Shown here: positions 1 through 14,100 of the stretch, piece by piece
How the letters are laid out: every line of letters starts with the position of its first letter
Numbering within the stretch: the first letter of the stretch is position 1
Source: Branchipolynoe longqiensis
Lineage: Eukaryota > Annelida > Polychaeta > Phyllodocida > Polynoidae
NCBI GenBank assembly: GCA_030323885.1
Contig: CM059198.1
Coordinates: 55,826,917 to 55,890,916, forward strand
Direction: 5' to 3'
Length of the DNA: 64,000 nucleotides
Made by a program: the position numbers and the translations under genes
Notes under the pieces: model-generated
Database searches by the model: none
Seen by the model: only the letters and a program-made list of their open reading frames with translations
What the model was told of the DNA's origin: nothing

Positions 1-59
1 GATTGATTGTTATAATCTAAATAACTTCAGTTTTGAAGTCACCTATATTTTATAACTGC

Positions 60-370
60 ATGATTCGAGTAAGAAAGCCGAGACCTGGTGGGAGTAAGGA
101 GGTTTATTGAGACAGTGAGGGAGGGCTACACAAGGGGGGTCCTAGTCCAACTCGTCGATGTCGAGCGGTGCCTCTTGGATGGCCGGAGGCTCTGAGACCG
201 CCGGAGCCGACCCCTACGCAGTAGTCCTTAAAAAAGAGGGTGGGTGGGCGTGGTGACATGTTTCCACCGTGGAGGATCGCCACTGAGTGCCTGTGCGGGG
301 AGAGGTTCGGTAGGTGTTCGTCTTTGCCGCTTGGGGCGTGGTGGGTCCCCGGCTTCCCGCCCGAATCAAC
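60..370. mobile_element. Inverted-repeat element of family G (about 310 bp)
   Basis: The left edge (TGATTCGAGTAAGAAAGCCG) matches the reverse complement of the right edge near 347-370. The interior carries TTTATTGA, which reads as a polyadenylation-like AATAAA on the minus strand. Related inverted-repeat ends occur at 12.1-12.7 and 40.6-41.9 kb. It lies in the intron downstream of the GPS exon. Ends are approximate. Confidence 0.45.
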
Positions 371-432
371 CACAATTCACAATTATGCGCCAATCCGATG
401 AATGCATCAATTACAAAAATAAACAAAAACAG

Positions 433-732
433 CCATAGATTTGATCCTATATATCGAACTTAGATGCTGATGCACTTAGTAAACATGTATTACTGCATAA
501 AAGTGAATGCTAAACCAATTTAATAGAACCAGTCCCTTCTGAACCTTATGGTGTCCAGCATTTCGGTGTGCATAACAAAAAGGTAATTTTGCATGGTTGC
601 ACTTCAAATATCTAAAGAAATTAACCATTTTAAATAAAAGTTACTTGAAACTGAAGTAAGGTAGATAATAACGATCAACCTAATATATTTATCTCAGAAA
701 ATGACAGAAACTCAAAACCATCAGACTATTGA
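433..732 (+). mobile_element. MITE family A copy, 5' truncated
   Basis: Matches the interior and right end of a 340-360 bp element seen about a dozen times here (full ends TTAAAGCTGCATAGTCCGAT and its complement). The left inverted repeat is missing; the right end ends near CATCAGACTAT. Confidence 0.7.
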
Positions 733-825
733 CCAATTTCATATGATGTCAGCACATGTATTTAGGTCAGTGCGCACGCTGCTTGGCTGCAGGACAACAT
801 CCGGTCACACTGCAAACTCAATGGC

Positions 826-1856
826 TAGGAGCAATCTTCATAGAGAAAAGGTGAAATACCTCTAAAACGACACCACCTAGAAACAAACTGCTTGGAACAC
901 ATATAGAAAACATATTCAACGAATAGATTATATTAAATTTATATGGTTAGGGTTCTGGATTTCTATTAATTTTGAATAAAATAAACGTTTTGCAATGCGC
1001 GTACCGGCAAACTCAATGCATTGTCAATGGCCGTGGGAAATCTTCATAGAGAAAAAGTGAAATATCTCTAAAACGACAGCACCTAGAGACAAACCGCTTG
1101 GTACACATATAGAAAACATATTCAACAAATAGATTATATTAAATTTATAAGGTTAGGGTTCTGGATTTCTATTAATTTTGAATAAAATAAACGTTTTTTA
1201 CTGCACGTACCGGCAAATTCAGTGCATTGTCAATGGCCGTGAGCAATCTTCTTACAGAAAAAGTGAAATATCTCTAAAACCACACCACCTAGACACAAAT
1301 CGCTTGGAACACATATAGAAAACATATTCAACGAATAGATTATATTAAATTTATAAGGTTAGGTTTCTGCATTTCTATTAATTTGGGATAAAATAGACGT
1401 TTTGCACTGCGCGTAGGGCAAACTTAATGCATTGTCAATGGCAGTGAGCAATCTTCATACAGAAAAAGTTAAATATCTCTAAAACCACACCACCTAGAAA
1501 CAAACTCTTGGAATACATATAGAAAACGTATTCAACGACTAGATTATATTAAATTTATATGGTTAGGGTTCTGCATTTCTATTAATTTTGAATAAAATAA
1601 ACGTTTTGTACTGCGCGTACCGGCAAACTCAGTGCATTGTCAATGGCCGTGAGCAATCTTCTTACAGCAAAAGTGAAATATCTCTAAAACCACACCACCT
1701 AGAGACAAACCGCTTGAAACAGATATAGAAAACATATTTGCCGAATAGATTATATTAAATTGATATGGTTAGGCTTCTGCATTTCTATTAATTTTGAATA
1801 AAATAAACGTTTTACACTGCACGTACTGGCAAACCCAGTGGCAGTGTGCATTCGTT
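826..1856. repeat. Tandem satellite, about 205 bp monomer, five copies
   Basis: The phrase AATCTTC followed by ACAG/TAGAGAAAAAGTGAAAT recurs at about 832, 1038, 1243, 1448 and 1654, a spacing of 205-206 bp. Each monomer also holds AACATATTCAAC, TTCTATTAATTTTG and GTCAATGGC. Copies differ by scattered substitutions, and the first and last are partial. No reading frame is conserved between copies. It lies in the intron just downstream of the GPS exon. Confidence 0.85.
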
Positions 1857-1980
1857 CTGCAGCCAAGCTGCGTGCGCATACCCGATGTTTACAAACATTG
1901 AAAGGGGTCTATGCAACTTAATTTTTTTTTAATATTTCTTTTAATAGCATGATATTCAATGTTTTCAAAGCCTCACTCAC

Positions 1981-2102
1981 CACACAGCTTTTCCCAGACC
2001 ATATTTCCGCCTCCATGTCCCAGGAGCGACACCGAGGGAGGGAGGACCGCACATTGAACTCGGGCAAGGATGTCTGGTTGAAGAGCTCGGTTCGGTTTCG
2101 CA
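1981..2102 (-). CDS. Exon: GPS motif, first part
   Basis: Acceptor TTGTTTCGTTGCAG and donor GTGAGT frame 122 bases that continue the phase of the exon at 3074-3248. The product has two likely N-glycosylation sites (NRT, NQT) and then CRSWDMEAEIWSGKSCV, which fits the C-x2-W ... W-x3-G/S-C pattern of a GPS. The cleavage end of the motif (C-x-HL/T) must be in the next exon; I did not find it in 1-1980. Confidence 0.88.
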
Positions 2103-5100
2103 CTGCAACGAAACAATCAGCACTCATAGAAGCAAATCTCCCATAAGCGATATATATTGGGTCGCAGGGTCCGTAGATATGGAATTCAAGGCTATTTCAA
2201 TGCTGTTTTTGATAGGAATTCAAGACTATTTGGACTTAGTCCGAAATGGCCATTCAAAATGGCGATTTCAGACTAATTTACATCAGTGGGGACATTTCGA
2301 TGGAATTCAAGGGTTTTCAAGACTAATTACACCAAAATAGGTTAAATTCAAGGCTTTTCAAGGTCTTGAAATTGGGCAAATGCTTAAGACTTCCCAGGCC
2401 GCGCACAAACCCTGAGGTACTTCTCTGAAACTGGGCACCACATATTTAGTTTCAACGTTACGATGGCAATAATTAATTCTTTCCTTTTTCTTTTGGCAGC
2501 AAGCCAAATATTTATCGTTTTCTCTGTGTGCTAAGTATGTTAGCAATAGTACATGTATTTAAAATGTATCAAAAGTATATGCTTATATGATTTCATGCTA
2601 AAGTGAAAATGTGAAAATGTACATATCGACACCATGCTTTTACACAAACTTCTAGCCATTTGATACTGGAACGAGGGATTCCACTTCCTGTTCCATATTA
2701 AAGCTATTTTCGACCGTATTTAGATGTTGTAATTCAGCCCTGGGATAGGTGCAAATAGTTTTGCACCTGTCTTGACATGTCCTTGCCCTTGCCGGTGTGA
2801 AACCGGCAAGGGCAAGTCCTTGCCGGTGTGAAACCTCTATTTGCTCCCCGAGAGAGTGCCGCTGGTAACTTGCAAAAGCCAGCAGCACTTCAACACTTTT
2901 GCAGGCAGCTTTCATGAAATGTACAACCGCACAATGGAGAGCGGCAGTCAAGTAATAAAAGCAGTCTTTGTCGCATCGCAACTGACAGCATGATGATGAT
3001 GATGAATTCAGCCCTACAGTGCAAGTATGAGGTGAATCTTTTATCTAGGGGGTCACAAGCCTGACCGACCCACCTCGGGCCATGATTCCGATGTAGATGC
3101 CCGGGGCCTTGACCTTTGACTCGGGGACGACGACCACCCACGGGAACGCATTGTTGCGGTCAGGCACCTCGACCTTCAGGTCGTAGGAACCGGAAGTGGT
3201 GTTCGGCCGGTCCATGATGGCGTCGGACGCGCCGAACCGGAAGTACACCTGGGGTTGCGAAGAGGAAGCGTGAGGAACAACGACAGTGTGCTGATGTGAA
3301 TGTATGTGTTCCGAGATACTGCGTATAGTCCACTGCTCTGGAGTTCCTGGCATTAACAAAAAGAAGATATATCAAAGACCCGATAATACTAAGACGGCTC
3401 ACTCAGCCTGTACTGTGTAATCAAAATGATCAAACCCACCACTTGGTGCGCTAGCTGTTCTCTTGGTTAAACAGGTGCTATATTATATGTATAAATGTAT
3501 ATATGAATGTGAAAGATGTGTGATGATGGCAATGCTGATGATGATGCTGATGATGATGGGTATTTGTTCATAGCAATTTCATACTGATGTGTATTCATAC
3601 TTACCTATCTCATGTATAATATAATTGTATGTGTTTACATGTGAAACACCAACCAGCAGCCGGGCTGATCAAACCCACCACAAGGTGGCACTGCAAAATT
3701 TACATTACCATGGGAGAGATAGGGAGTGAGCCGTCTTAGTATTATAGGGTCTCTGGATATACTCTACAGATACATTGATTGTTATGATTTACATTACTTT
3801 AGTTTGAAACAGGTTTTTACTTTAAACAAGCTTAAAACCGCCCTCTGCACTGACCTTAAAGGTGCATAGTCCGATCGAGCATCAAATTTTCAAAATCAAA
3901 GCAATTATCTAGATTTGATTCTTCATATCTAACTTAGACACTGATCCATTTATTAAGCATTTGTTGCTATATAGAACTTAGAAGGGACTACGAAGCCAAT
4001 TTAATAGAACCTCTTACTGCTTAAGTTTTGGCATGCTTGCCAAATTTTAATTTGACATGTTTGTACTTCAAATATCTCAAAATATTAAAGTTACTTCAAG
4101 CTAAAGTAAGGTAGATTATAGCAATCAATTTAATATATTTATCTCGGAAAAATGGCAGAAAGTCAAAACCATCAGACTATGCAACTTCAAGGCTTGCTCC
4201 TAGGGAGGGTTACTTGGGCATTTAGCCCCTATAACTAAAGGTTTAGAATAAATAAATAAAATAATGTTATTGAGTAAACAATTCATTAGGGTGAACAATA
4301 AAAACTATAAAACATAACTATCACAATCAATTTGAAATCATTATGGGGCAGCAGGGTTTTTAGGCGGACACACAGAGAAATAAGCACACACACATTCACC
4401 TTTATTTATATAGATGGCTAACTTTGGAGATATTTGAAGTGAAAATATGTCAAATTAATTTTGGCAGGCATGTCAAAACTCTAATACCATAACCTTCACC
4501 TGGTTCACAACTAATGTACCAACAAACAAAACAAAATTCATTACTAAACTCAGCCGAGCACATTTTGAGTATGCTTTTTACCGTCCAATGACACTGCTTA
4601 GGACTAAAAAAAGTTATGTTTCCTGTTTTAGGTAAGCAAAAAAGTAGGGTAGGTAGGAAATTACAATTTTTGTTCTTCAATATTAATCCCTTGCTCATGA
4701 TACAATTTGACATGTACATACAAAAGATACAATTCATGTAATTTGTCAGAAAACTTTCATTGAAGCAAGGAATGCTTTTGTCAGCAGGTATCTGCGATGG
4801 ACTCAAAGGGTTTATTTCGATTGGTTGGTTGTTGAAGTTTTATATCCTGGCAACATCTAAGGTCATATCAGGACGGGTACCGATGTTTGACGACAGTGCC
4901 CACTCACTGTTACTTGTGACCTGATATCCCACTCAAGCACATTACCCTGCCACTGGCCAACCAGTCCTTGCCCTATCCTAATAATGCAGAGCGCCTGGCT
5001 AGGAAGCGACACTTATACATTTTTAAGTCATCGGTTTCACTCAATCAGAGTTCGAACCCGAGGGTTCAAATCCCAGGATCTACCATAATGGGGAGACGGA

Positions 5101-8100
5101 CGCTCAACTCATTCGGCCATCCTTTCTGGTCGGTTTATTTCAAAAGATTAAATAATATTACTTTTGGCAACTTTTTGCAGGTCCGTCACGCAATCGGAAG
5201 CACATTTTGTTGTTTGTATACCTATGCAACAAATACAAGAAAACATTATTTATTTGTTTGAGTCTGGATGTTAACCATCCTAATCCACACGCAATATCCA
5301 AGATCCTTCAGATATCGAAAATGAAATGAAAGAGATTCTAACTGCGCACAACTTTGTGGCATACCTCGAAGTACAGGTCTTCTGACGTGTCAAAGTCATT
5401 GATGTCGAGCTCCATGACGTAGGCGGAGACGTCCACATCGACGGGGACGTAGAGGTACACAAGTGAGTTCTTCAGGTCCACCGTCTTGTTGTCCATGTTG
5501 GCCCAGTTGTCTTTCGCCGCCTGAATTACACCAGGCAAGAATATCATTCGAGAGATGAGAATGTCATAAGATATTGTCTACATAACCACAGATGACACCA
5601 GATTGGAAATAACGGGATTATGCAATGCTAGATTACCCTACTAGGTATCTTATATATATAATATAATAATAACTAATTAGTTAGAATAAGTAAGATTCAC
5701 CAAAAGTAGAGACAAGAAACAAAACAAGCCGACATTTGCATCAACCAGATATGTATCCAAGTATGGAGCAGTGCACAAACGAAAAGCAAATCTATCCAAT
5801 TTTAAATTGTTCTTGCTACCGAGCCTGGTGCTTGACATTGGACATGTTGCAAAGCAACATGGGTAATTCAGTATGGGGAACTCCCTCCTTCCACTTCCCC
5901 ATGACAATCTGCTCTGGCACACCCTTTTGTTTTCCGCCCGAACTACGTATGTTGGTTGTTGGAGTTTTATGTCCTGGCAACATCTAAGGTCACATCAGGA
6001 TGAGCACTGACTTGTGACAGTGCGCACTTGGGGTAACTTTATAGTGTCGCCCCACTGGGAGACCAAGCCATCAGCACCATGACCTGATATCCCACTCAGT
6101 CACATTATCCTAACATTGAGCCAACCAGACCTGCCCTATTCTAATAATGCTGAGCACCTGGCTCGGAAGCGACAAGTACCAGGATCCCATGATCTACCAA
6201 AATGGGAGACGGACGCTCAACTCATTCAGTCATCCCGTCTGGTCACCCCAAACTACGTAATAAATACCTATACATCCCCTACCGGCTCCTGCCAGAAACA
6301 CCCCAACAGCCATCCTCCGGTGTTCCGTACTTCGTCCACAGAGCCCAACCCAGCCGTATAGTGTGTGGAGCTGAACTGTCAAATTTCACCACCCACCCTC
6401 CCAAATGATAGGCACTGGTAATAGGGTTGATCATCCTGGGTTCCACTCTGAAAGAACAGACTGAAGTTTAAAATTGCATATTTTTTAGATAAATATATCA
6501 AATTGATTGTTATGACCTCCTAATCATTAGTCCGGAGTCATTTTGATGAAAAATGGCTAGTTTTGAAGTAATTTCAGCTGAAAGAACCCAAATACTTTCA
6601 ATAAGCTTTCGAAAAGTCCTCTTGCTGTGACCCGTATTGACATCTCACGATGATCATGTGATGTGGACTAACGTAAATCAATTATAGCCTGGTCACCTAG
6701 CATTTCTACTGATCGCGCCATTTCACCATCATTTGTTTGTTGGCATGTGATGTGATGTAGGCTGACCTACTGATGTAAGTCGTTGTAGGTCCTGCGATTT
6801 GAACCCATGGGTTTAAACCATGTTTTAGAGCTGCATGGTCTAATGAAGCATACAGTTTTTTTGTGTGTGTACATCAGTTGATTAAGCTGGTGAATTTTTA
6901 GTCACAGACAATTTGATCTTCCTATTACCCTTGCTCCTCACTCTATCCTAGTAATGACAAATACCAAGCTAGGTAGGGACAAGTATAATTTTTTAAGTCA
7001 TTGATTTGACTCGACCAGGATTCAAACCTAGGGGTTTGAATTGCATGACCTAGCAAATGGGAGGCGGGTGCTCTACTTATTCGCCCACTCTATCTGGATT
7101 TATACTGGATTTATAGTACTGCCCCACTAGGAGCCCAGGCCAATGGCACTATATATGATTCAATTTCCCACTCCGCCACATTATCATATGCTTATTTGTA
7201 GTCACATAGCACAATTAATCAAACTGGGTATACATATTGATTTATTAATGTATTTGTGCATCTGTAAATAAAACATTAAATGTTTTATAAAGTAGATTTC
7301 AAAAAGTAGCCGTCAGGCAGGATTCAAAGTAACCAGAAGGGGTGGGCAACAGCATTGAGCAGACACTTCCCAATTCGGAGGGACATGGGAATCAAATCCC
7401 TGGGTTCAAACCCTGGTCAAGTCAAACCAATGACTTAAGAATATACACTTGTCGCTACCTCACCTGGCATTCAGCATTACTAGGATAGGACAAGGAGCAG
7501 TGAAATGAGGAAGACTAATTGTCCATGATTAATCAACTAATGTACCAAAAACAACAAACTGGGTACCTTTAGATTTTCAGTCTAATATTTTCCCATCCGA
7601 TTTGGAAAAATAGGATAAAATGTAAGTATGTGGTTGCGCTTGTCATACATTTGTTTCTGATTAGGATTGCAATGAAATAGCGCAATAAGTCGGGGTTAGA
7701 TAAAGCACCACTTCTTGTATTTAAATCTAGAATTGTGTACACGGTCCGTACACAGGTGAAGATATGGAATTCAAGGTTATTTCAAGGCTATTTAAGGCTG
7801 TTTTTGATAGGAATTCCAGACTATTTCAATTTGGATTTCAGGAAAATATAATAATGGTGAATGGCGATTTTGGACTAAGTGGGGACAGTTTAATGGAATT
7901 CAAGGCTTTTCAAGACTAATAAAAATAGGTTAAATTCAAGTCTTTTCAAGGCCTTGAAATGGGGCAAATGAAGTTCAAGACTTTTCAAGACTTTCCAGGT
8001 CCTGAACAGACCCTGTCCCTTACAAAATAAAAATACTCCCTCCCCCCAAAAAAGCACACATTGACCTTGATCTTACCGATTGGGACATGTCGATCTTCAG

Positions 8101-11100
8101 TGGTTCTTTAAGTTCATCAAACTCCAATTGCTTTCCATCCTGATCAGTCAGGTCAAGCATCGTCACTCCGTTGGTCACGTCTTTCGCAGAACTATCCCAT
8201 GAGAACACATTCACTTTGGAATATGTTACCTAGCGGATTGAAAAGTTAATACCACTGTGTAAAATTGTCCGATATAATACATGTCAACCGAGGTGAAGTT
8301 ACTATAATAAATTACAAACTGTCTATATAATGATAAATGTTAAACTATAAAAACCCAAAGGCATATGAGGGATATGTGTGGAATTGGTGAACTATTATTC
8401 ATTGAGTATAGAACTTGTATATTGAATAGTCCTTGAGAGGGAGTGTCACTTCCAAGCCTGGCTAGGAAAGTCTTGGGAAGAGTCACCTCACATGCCCCCT
8501 CCCCCCCCACATGGCATTGTTATGATCATTGACCACTGCATTGTATTCCTATTGGAGGATTGAGTCATGTGACCACTGCATTATGTTGATTGAGGGATCA
8601 CCTCATGTGACCACGGCCATCTTGGATCTTGTAAGACTATATAAGCAATAAACTGAAGAGTGTCATTCTCTTACCTTTCATTTCCTACTCTGTTTCCTTC
8701 ATTACCTGTAGTGCTTTCACTTGACCTATCTCACACCACCCACACCGCCAGCCGGCACGTTTACAACTGGTTAGACAAATCTTAGTTACTCCCACAGCCC
8801 CCTTCATGAAATAGGGTAGATAAAAGATTCATCCCTACACAAGGGGTGAATGACAATTAACATAGTCTATTACGGGCGAAAATTGCTTTAGTATGGAACA
8901 GGAGGGTGGAATACCTGATTCCAGTATAACATGGCTGCTTATCTGCGTTCTCTGTGGCGGAGTGGTTAGAGTGTCTGACTTTTTTCTAGGTCAGACTCCT
9001 AATCTGAGGGTTGGCGGTTCGATTCCCCGTGGCCCCAGCTCTGCCAATTTGGATTTCCACCGCCGTGTATAACTTACAACATCATCAAAGGCTGGTTGCT
9101 CTCATACCATGTCTATGTGGTGTGGGAGGTTAAAAATCCCTTGGGTCGGTAAAAGTGTAGGCTCGGGCTTTCTATCGACCAGCAGTGGAGTGGGGAAGAC
9201 CAGTCGTCTGTGACTGGGATTTCCCCTGCTTGGGACAACTAATGTACCCCCCAAAAAAAAAAAAAGAGAGACAAATAAGTGTTCACACTTCCTGTCTACC
9301 ATATTGCTATATCGCTATATACATACACACACACTTATATCGGTCGGCACAGAGTTGGTGAAATGGGAGAGAATGCCGAAAGACAATATGGTGTTCATAG
9401 AATGCTGTCAATTTCACTTTTAAAATCCATTAACCCACATCTTTTATTACATTTTTCAGATCAAAAGCAGTGGGTGAATATAAAGATGTATATGCAGAAT
9501 ATATTTTGCTTCTTAAATTCTTCGCAATTCATTTAGGTAAAATTACAATAACTTTTATCGCAAGACATGGTCAGTTGGAGTTAGACAAGGAGTAAGTCAC
9601 TGTCAGTTCAATGGGAATATTGAACTAGCTCCGTCAGGGTTAGTTATGTGAGTTTGTTTGTTACAGTTTGCTGTCTAAATGTTGGTAGTCACTTGCTAGC
9701 AATATATGAGTCCTGCTGTTGGGGCAGTGTGGTTAGCGAAGAATAGTGTTGTAGTCTGTAATGAACCCTATTACCAGGTGGTGGTGTTCCCTACTATGCT
9801 GACACTTGCCGGTTTCACCATTTAAATTCTCAGTGGGTTTAGAGTCTACGCTCAGGGTTTTGCGCATGCGTCAAAATCTAATGGCATTTCAGCGTATTCA
9901 ATTAATCAACTTGAGTGACCAGAGCAACTTTTTGACGCACAAATGTGATGTCATCGCTCCTAGCCAACCCCAGCCAAGAGGTGGGTTACTGGGGTCGGGA
10001 CTTTTTGCACATGGCAGATGTCTTTGTCAACTCCACTTGCAGTGTTCTATTTGAATTTCTAGCAACTCGGGTGACCCAAGTCGCCAGGGTCGTGTTAATC
10101 GAATACACGCATACACAGAACCCTAAGCGTAGACTCTAAACCCACTGAGAATCTAAATTAACCGCAACACCGGTCAGATGATGATGATGATGATGGTGAT
10201 GTTAACGATGATTGATGATGGTTTAACAGCGTGTTGACAGAAAGGGCCACATTCACAGTGACTATCTACGGGTATTGTATGTTGTTAATTACGTTTAAAT
10301 ACCAACATTGAAATTTACACAAACAATCTGAAATGGTGAAGATTTGTGTCAAATGACAGCATAAATTAACTCACAAAATATAGATAAAATTACAGAAGGT
10401 AATATATGCCAGTTGTTCTACATTAATAAAGAGATTTCGGTCTTTTCATGGTAAATAGAGCCAATGTGTGACATATGAGGGTTAACAATTAATATTTCCC
10501 TAATTTGTTCGCTGAGTAGCCAACTCTTGTCCATATGTATACTGGTAACATGAGGAAAAAGATAATGGACATTACCGTATTGTCAGAATAACTAATTAAG
10601 TAGCCATCCCTAAGTGTGGATGTAACATGATTGATTAATAACAACAATTATTTAAGAAAATCAATAGCATGAAACAATTCATTTTTATGCTGCGAGCCCC
10701 TGAGAACAGAAATGCACTATAAAGAAATCTGCACAGGAGAATTATATTCTTCCCAATCTAGAGTTGTGGACCTAACACAAAGGGGTCACCAACAAAAATG
10801 TGGGACTTCAACTTAATTTTTTTTTCATACAGCTTTGTAGGAAAATGATATTACTAGTCATGGTGCTATAAAATAGGCTTACACATGCAACAGTAGCAAA
10901 TGTTTTCCTACTGAAGCTCTGATAAGTCCTATATCCATAATTGCAGAAAACCGTAACAAATAATATTTATTATTAGTTAGAAAAACCAAAATCTGTAACA
11001 ATTTATTTCGAATTGAATAGAGGGAGTGCACGTGACGTCATTACTTAGCAACCAGCGGGCTGTCATCTTGGATTACGAGCATCCTCCCTAGCCATGTTGT

Positions 11101-14100
11101 GAATGTATGCAGATGCAGTAAAACAGAGTGTTTTTGTGTTATGGGAGGTTCTGGGAGGTTTACATCCAATGTGTTTACTTACATCACTTTAGCAACAACT
11201 TATTAGGCCAAACTGCTCAAAACAGTGATAAATAAACCAACAAATCAATAAATAAGCACAGTGTAGGCAGTTGCAAGCCTTCCGTATGTCATCCAATATG
11301 GCCACCGAAAGTTGTCTTGTGACGTCATTACACCCCCTCTATACGTAAATTGAAAGAAGAAAGAGATTACGTTCTGCTCCACTTCTGTTATTGTTCCTTG
11401 TCCCAAACAGCTTAAATTGAAAGTAGTACACCTGTCAATGAGAACTGATAGGTAGGAATGATGGACCACCTCACATGCCACTGAAAACAACCACACTCAG
11501 TTTGCTTTGTTGTTGGAGTTTTACGTCCTGGCAACCTCTAAGATCATATCAGGATGGGTACCGACTTCGGACAGTGCACAAACACTCATGGCAAATTTAC
11601 AGTGCTGCCCAGCACCATGATCTGATATCCCACTTATTCACATTATTCTGACACTGAGCTAACCAGTCCTTGCCCTATCTTAACAATGCCTTGCGCCAGG
11701 CTAGGAAGCAACAAGTATACATTTTTAAGTCATTGATTTCACTCGACCAGGGTACGTAATCCCACAATCTACCAAAACGGGAGACGGACGCTCAACTCAT
11801 TTGGCCATCCCATCTAGTCAGCCACACTCAGTGTTGGTGGTGTAATAAACTATCGCACAAACACCTGCTTGGAATCAGTGAACAACAATGGTACAATTCA
11901 GATTCTTAGAAAGGTGGTCTTACCTGGAAAAATACAGCAAATTGTTTGCCTTCTGGCGAAGTCTTGAGTTGAAGGGCTGGGAAGAGGACGGTACTGCCTC
12001 CTGTATTTAGCATTGTACCTATTGCAAAGTAGAAAGTAGTGGTGAAAATACTCACGCATTCAATGTTGATTGTCCAACCATGCTAATGTACAGTGAAACC
12101 CTGTTATAATTCAGGACACAAGGCGGAGCTATAGCATGGAAGTTTATTGAGGTCTAGGTCAATTGTTTGAGGGAGCAGTAAGTGGGGAATGATGGTATAG
12201 AACAAGCATTGAAGAACAGTGGTACAATCAAGGTCATTAGGACAAGAAGGCAGTAGAACAATAACGAATTAGGTCATAGGACAATCAGGTCAGGTCGGAA
12301 TGTTATGGAATTAAGGAGTGAGTATGACAGGACAATAGGGCGGTGAGTGATGCTGACCAATACGGGAAAGCGAAATAGAACACAAGGATCAAGTCTCTGC
12401 ATGACCCAGGCCTCAAACCTCGGCGTTATAGGTAGGGTGGGTAGGGTGAATGTGGGGTGGGTGGGGCAGTGAGAATAGGGTAGGTGTTGCTGAGTCGCCG
12501 TCTGGAGTAGAAGTGGGGTTGGGGTGCTGTAGGGGTGGAAATGACATCACAGGGGTCGCTGGGTACCGGCGTCGGCTCCAGCGTGTGCGACGGTGTCGCC
12601 ACCTGGAGGTAGTCGGGGGCCTATGAATAAAAGGGGGGAATGGGGCGGGGTGTGCGGTAGGGATAGGGAGGGGAGGAAGGAAAGCAGCCCCGACTTGGTC
12701 CCGAATTACCCACCTTGCCTAGCAATATGGACAACGTGCCCCGATTTAACGCAAATTCGAATATAACGCGATGATTCATTGGTAATGCAGTAAAGTGAAT
12801 GCCGGTTTAACACGACCCTGATTCTTTCACGATCGCATTATATTGACCTGAACGATTACGTTATAATGGGGTTATACAACCTACAATGTTGGTTGGGTAA
12901 ACATTGTAATGTACATTGTTGATTGTGTAAAGCTGGTAATGTACAATGTTGGTTCTGTAACCATTCTAATGTAAAATGTTGGTTGTTTAAAGTTTCGAAT
13001 GAACAGTGTTAGTTGTATAGACATTCTAATATACAATGTTGGTTACATAACGCTTGTAATGTACAATGATGGTTGTGTAAACACTGTAATGTAGATTGCT
13101 GATTGTGTAAAGTTGTTAATGTACAATGTTGGTTCTGTAACGATTCTAGTGTACAATGTTGGTTGTGTAAACATTGTAATGTTCATTGTTGGTTGTGTAA
13201 AGCTTGTAATGTACAATGTTGGTTATGTAACGATTCTAATCTACAATGTTGATGTGTAAACGTTGTAATGTACATTGTTGGTTGTGTAAAGCTTGCAATG
13301 TACAATGTTGGTTGTGCAAACATTGTAATGTACATTGGTGATTGTGGAAAGCTTGTAAAGTACAATGTTGGTTCTGTAACCATTCTGCTTGTTTCTTGTT
13401 TTAAGTCTTAGCAACATCTAAGGTCATATCAGGACGGGTACCAACTTGTGACAGTGCTGACTCATGACTCATGACACCAGGCCACCAGCACCATGACCTG
13501 ATATCCCACTCAGTCACATTATCCTGACACTGAGCAAACCAGTCCTTGCCCTATCCTAATAATGCAGAGCGCCAAGCCAGGAAGCGACATGTATCAATTT
13601 TTAAGTCATTGGTTTGACTCGACCAGGATTCGAACCCACAAACTCATGGGTTTCGGATCTCCCGATCTCCCAAAACAGGAGACGGACACTTTACTCATTC
13701 GGCCACCCAGTCTGGTCTGTAACCATACTAATGTACAATGTTGGTTCTGCAACCATTCTAATGTACAATGTTGATTCTGTAACCATTCTAATGTACAATG
13801 TTGGTTGTGTCAGGTTTCTCATGAACAGTGTGAAGTTGTAGACATTCTAATATACAATTTTGGTTGTGCAAAGTTTCTAATGTACAATATATTGGTTGCA
13901 TAGCTTCTAAAATACTACATAATAATTTTAATACCTACAAATGTTGTCATTATTATAAATAATCACCGAACATGATTAAATAATATAATAAAATAATGGT
14001 ATTAAATAATAATTATATTATTATTACGATTAATATTATGGACGTATTCTTAATGCTATTATCACCACTTATTACAATTATTCATTAATATTCGTTATTT

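Noticed and set aside
100..240. Possible terminal exon on the minus strand ending in an acidic tail before a stop, with AATAAA about 40 bases on
   Set aside because: The stretch falls inside inverted-repeat element G (60-370), and the TTTATTGA motif recurs in the G copy at 12.1 kb. A receptor of this family would also need PLAT and membrane domains before its end.
2652..2981. 109 aa minus-strand ORF
   Set aside because: It is a dispersed repeat with an inverted partner at 31,057-31,200 that does not keep the frame, and it has no splice support.
3160..3402. Minus-strand ORF beginning with a hydrophobic stretch like a signal peptide
   Set aside because: It overlaps the GAIN exon 3074-3248 in another frame and has no splice or family support.
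8950..9038. tRNA gene call
   Set aside because: A and B boxes are present but the anticodon arm is disrupted by a T-rich insert and the segment continues into a SINE body with three other copies.
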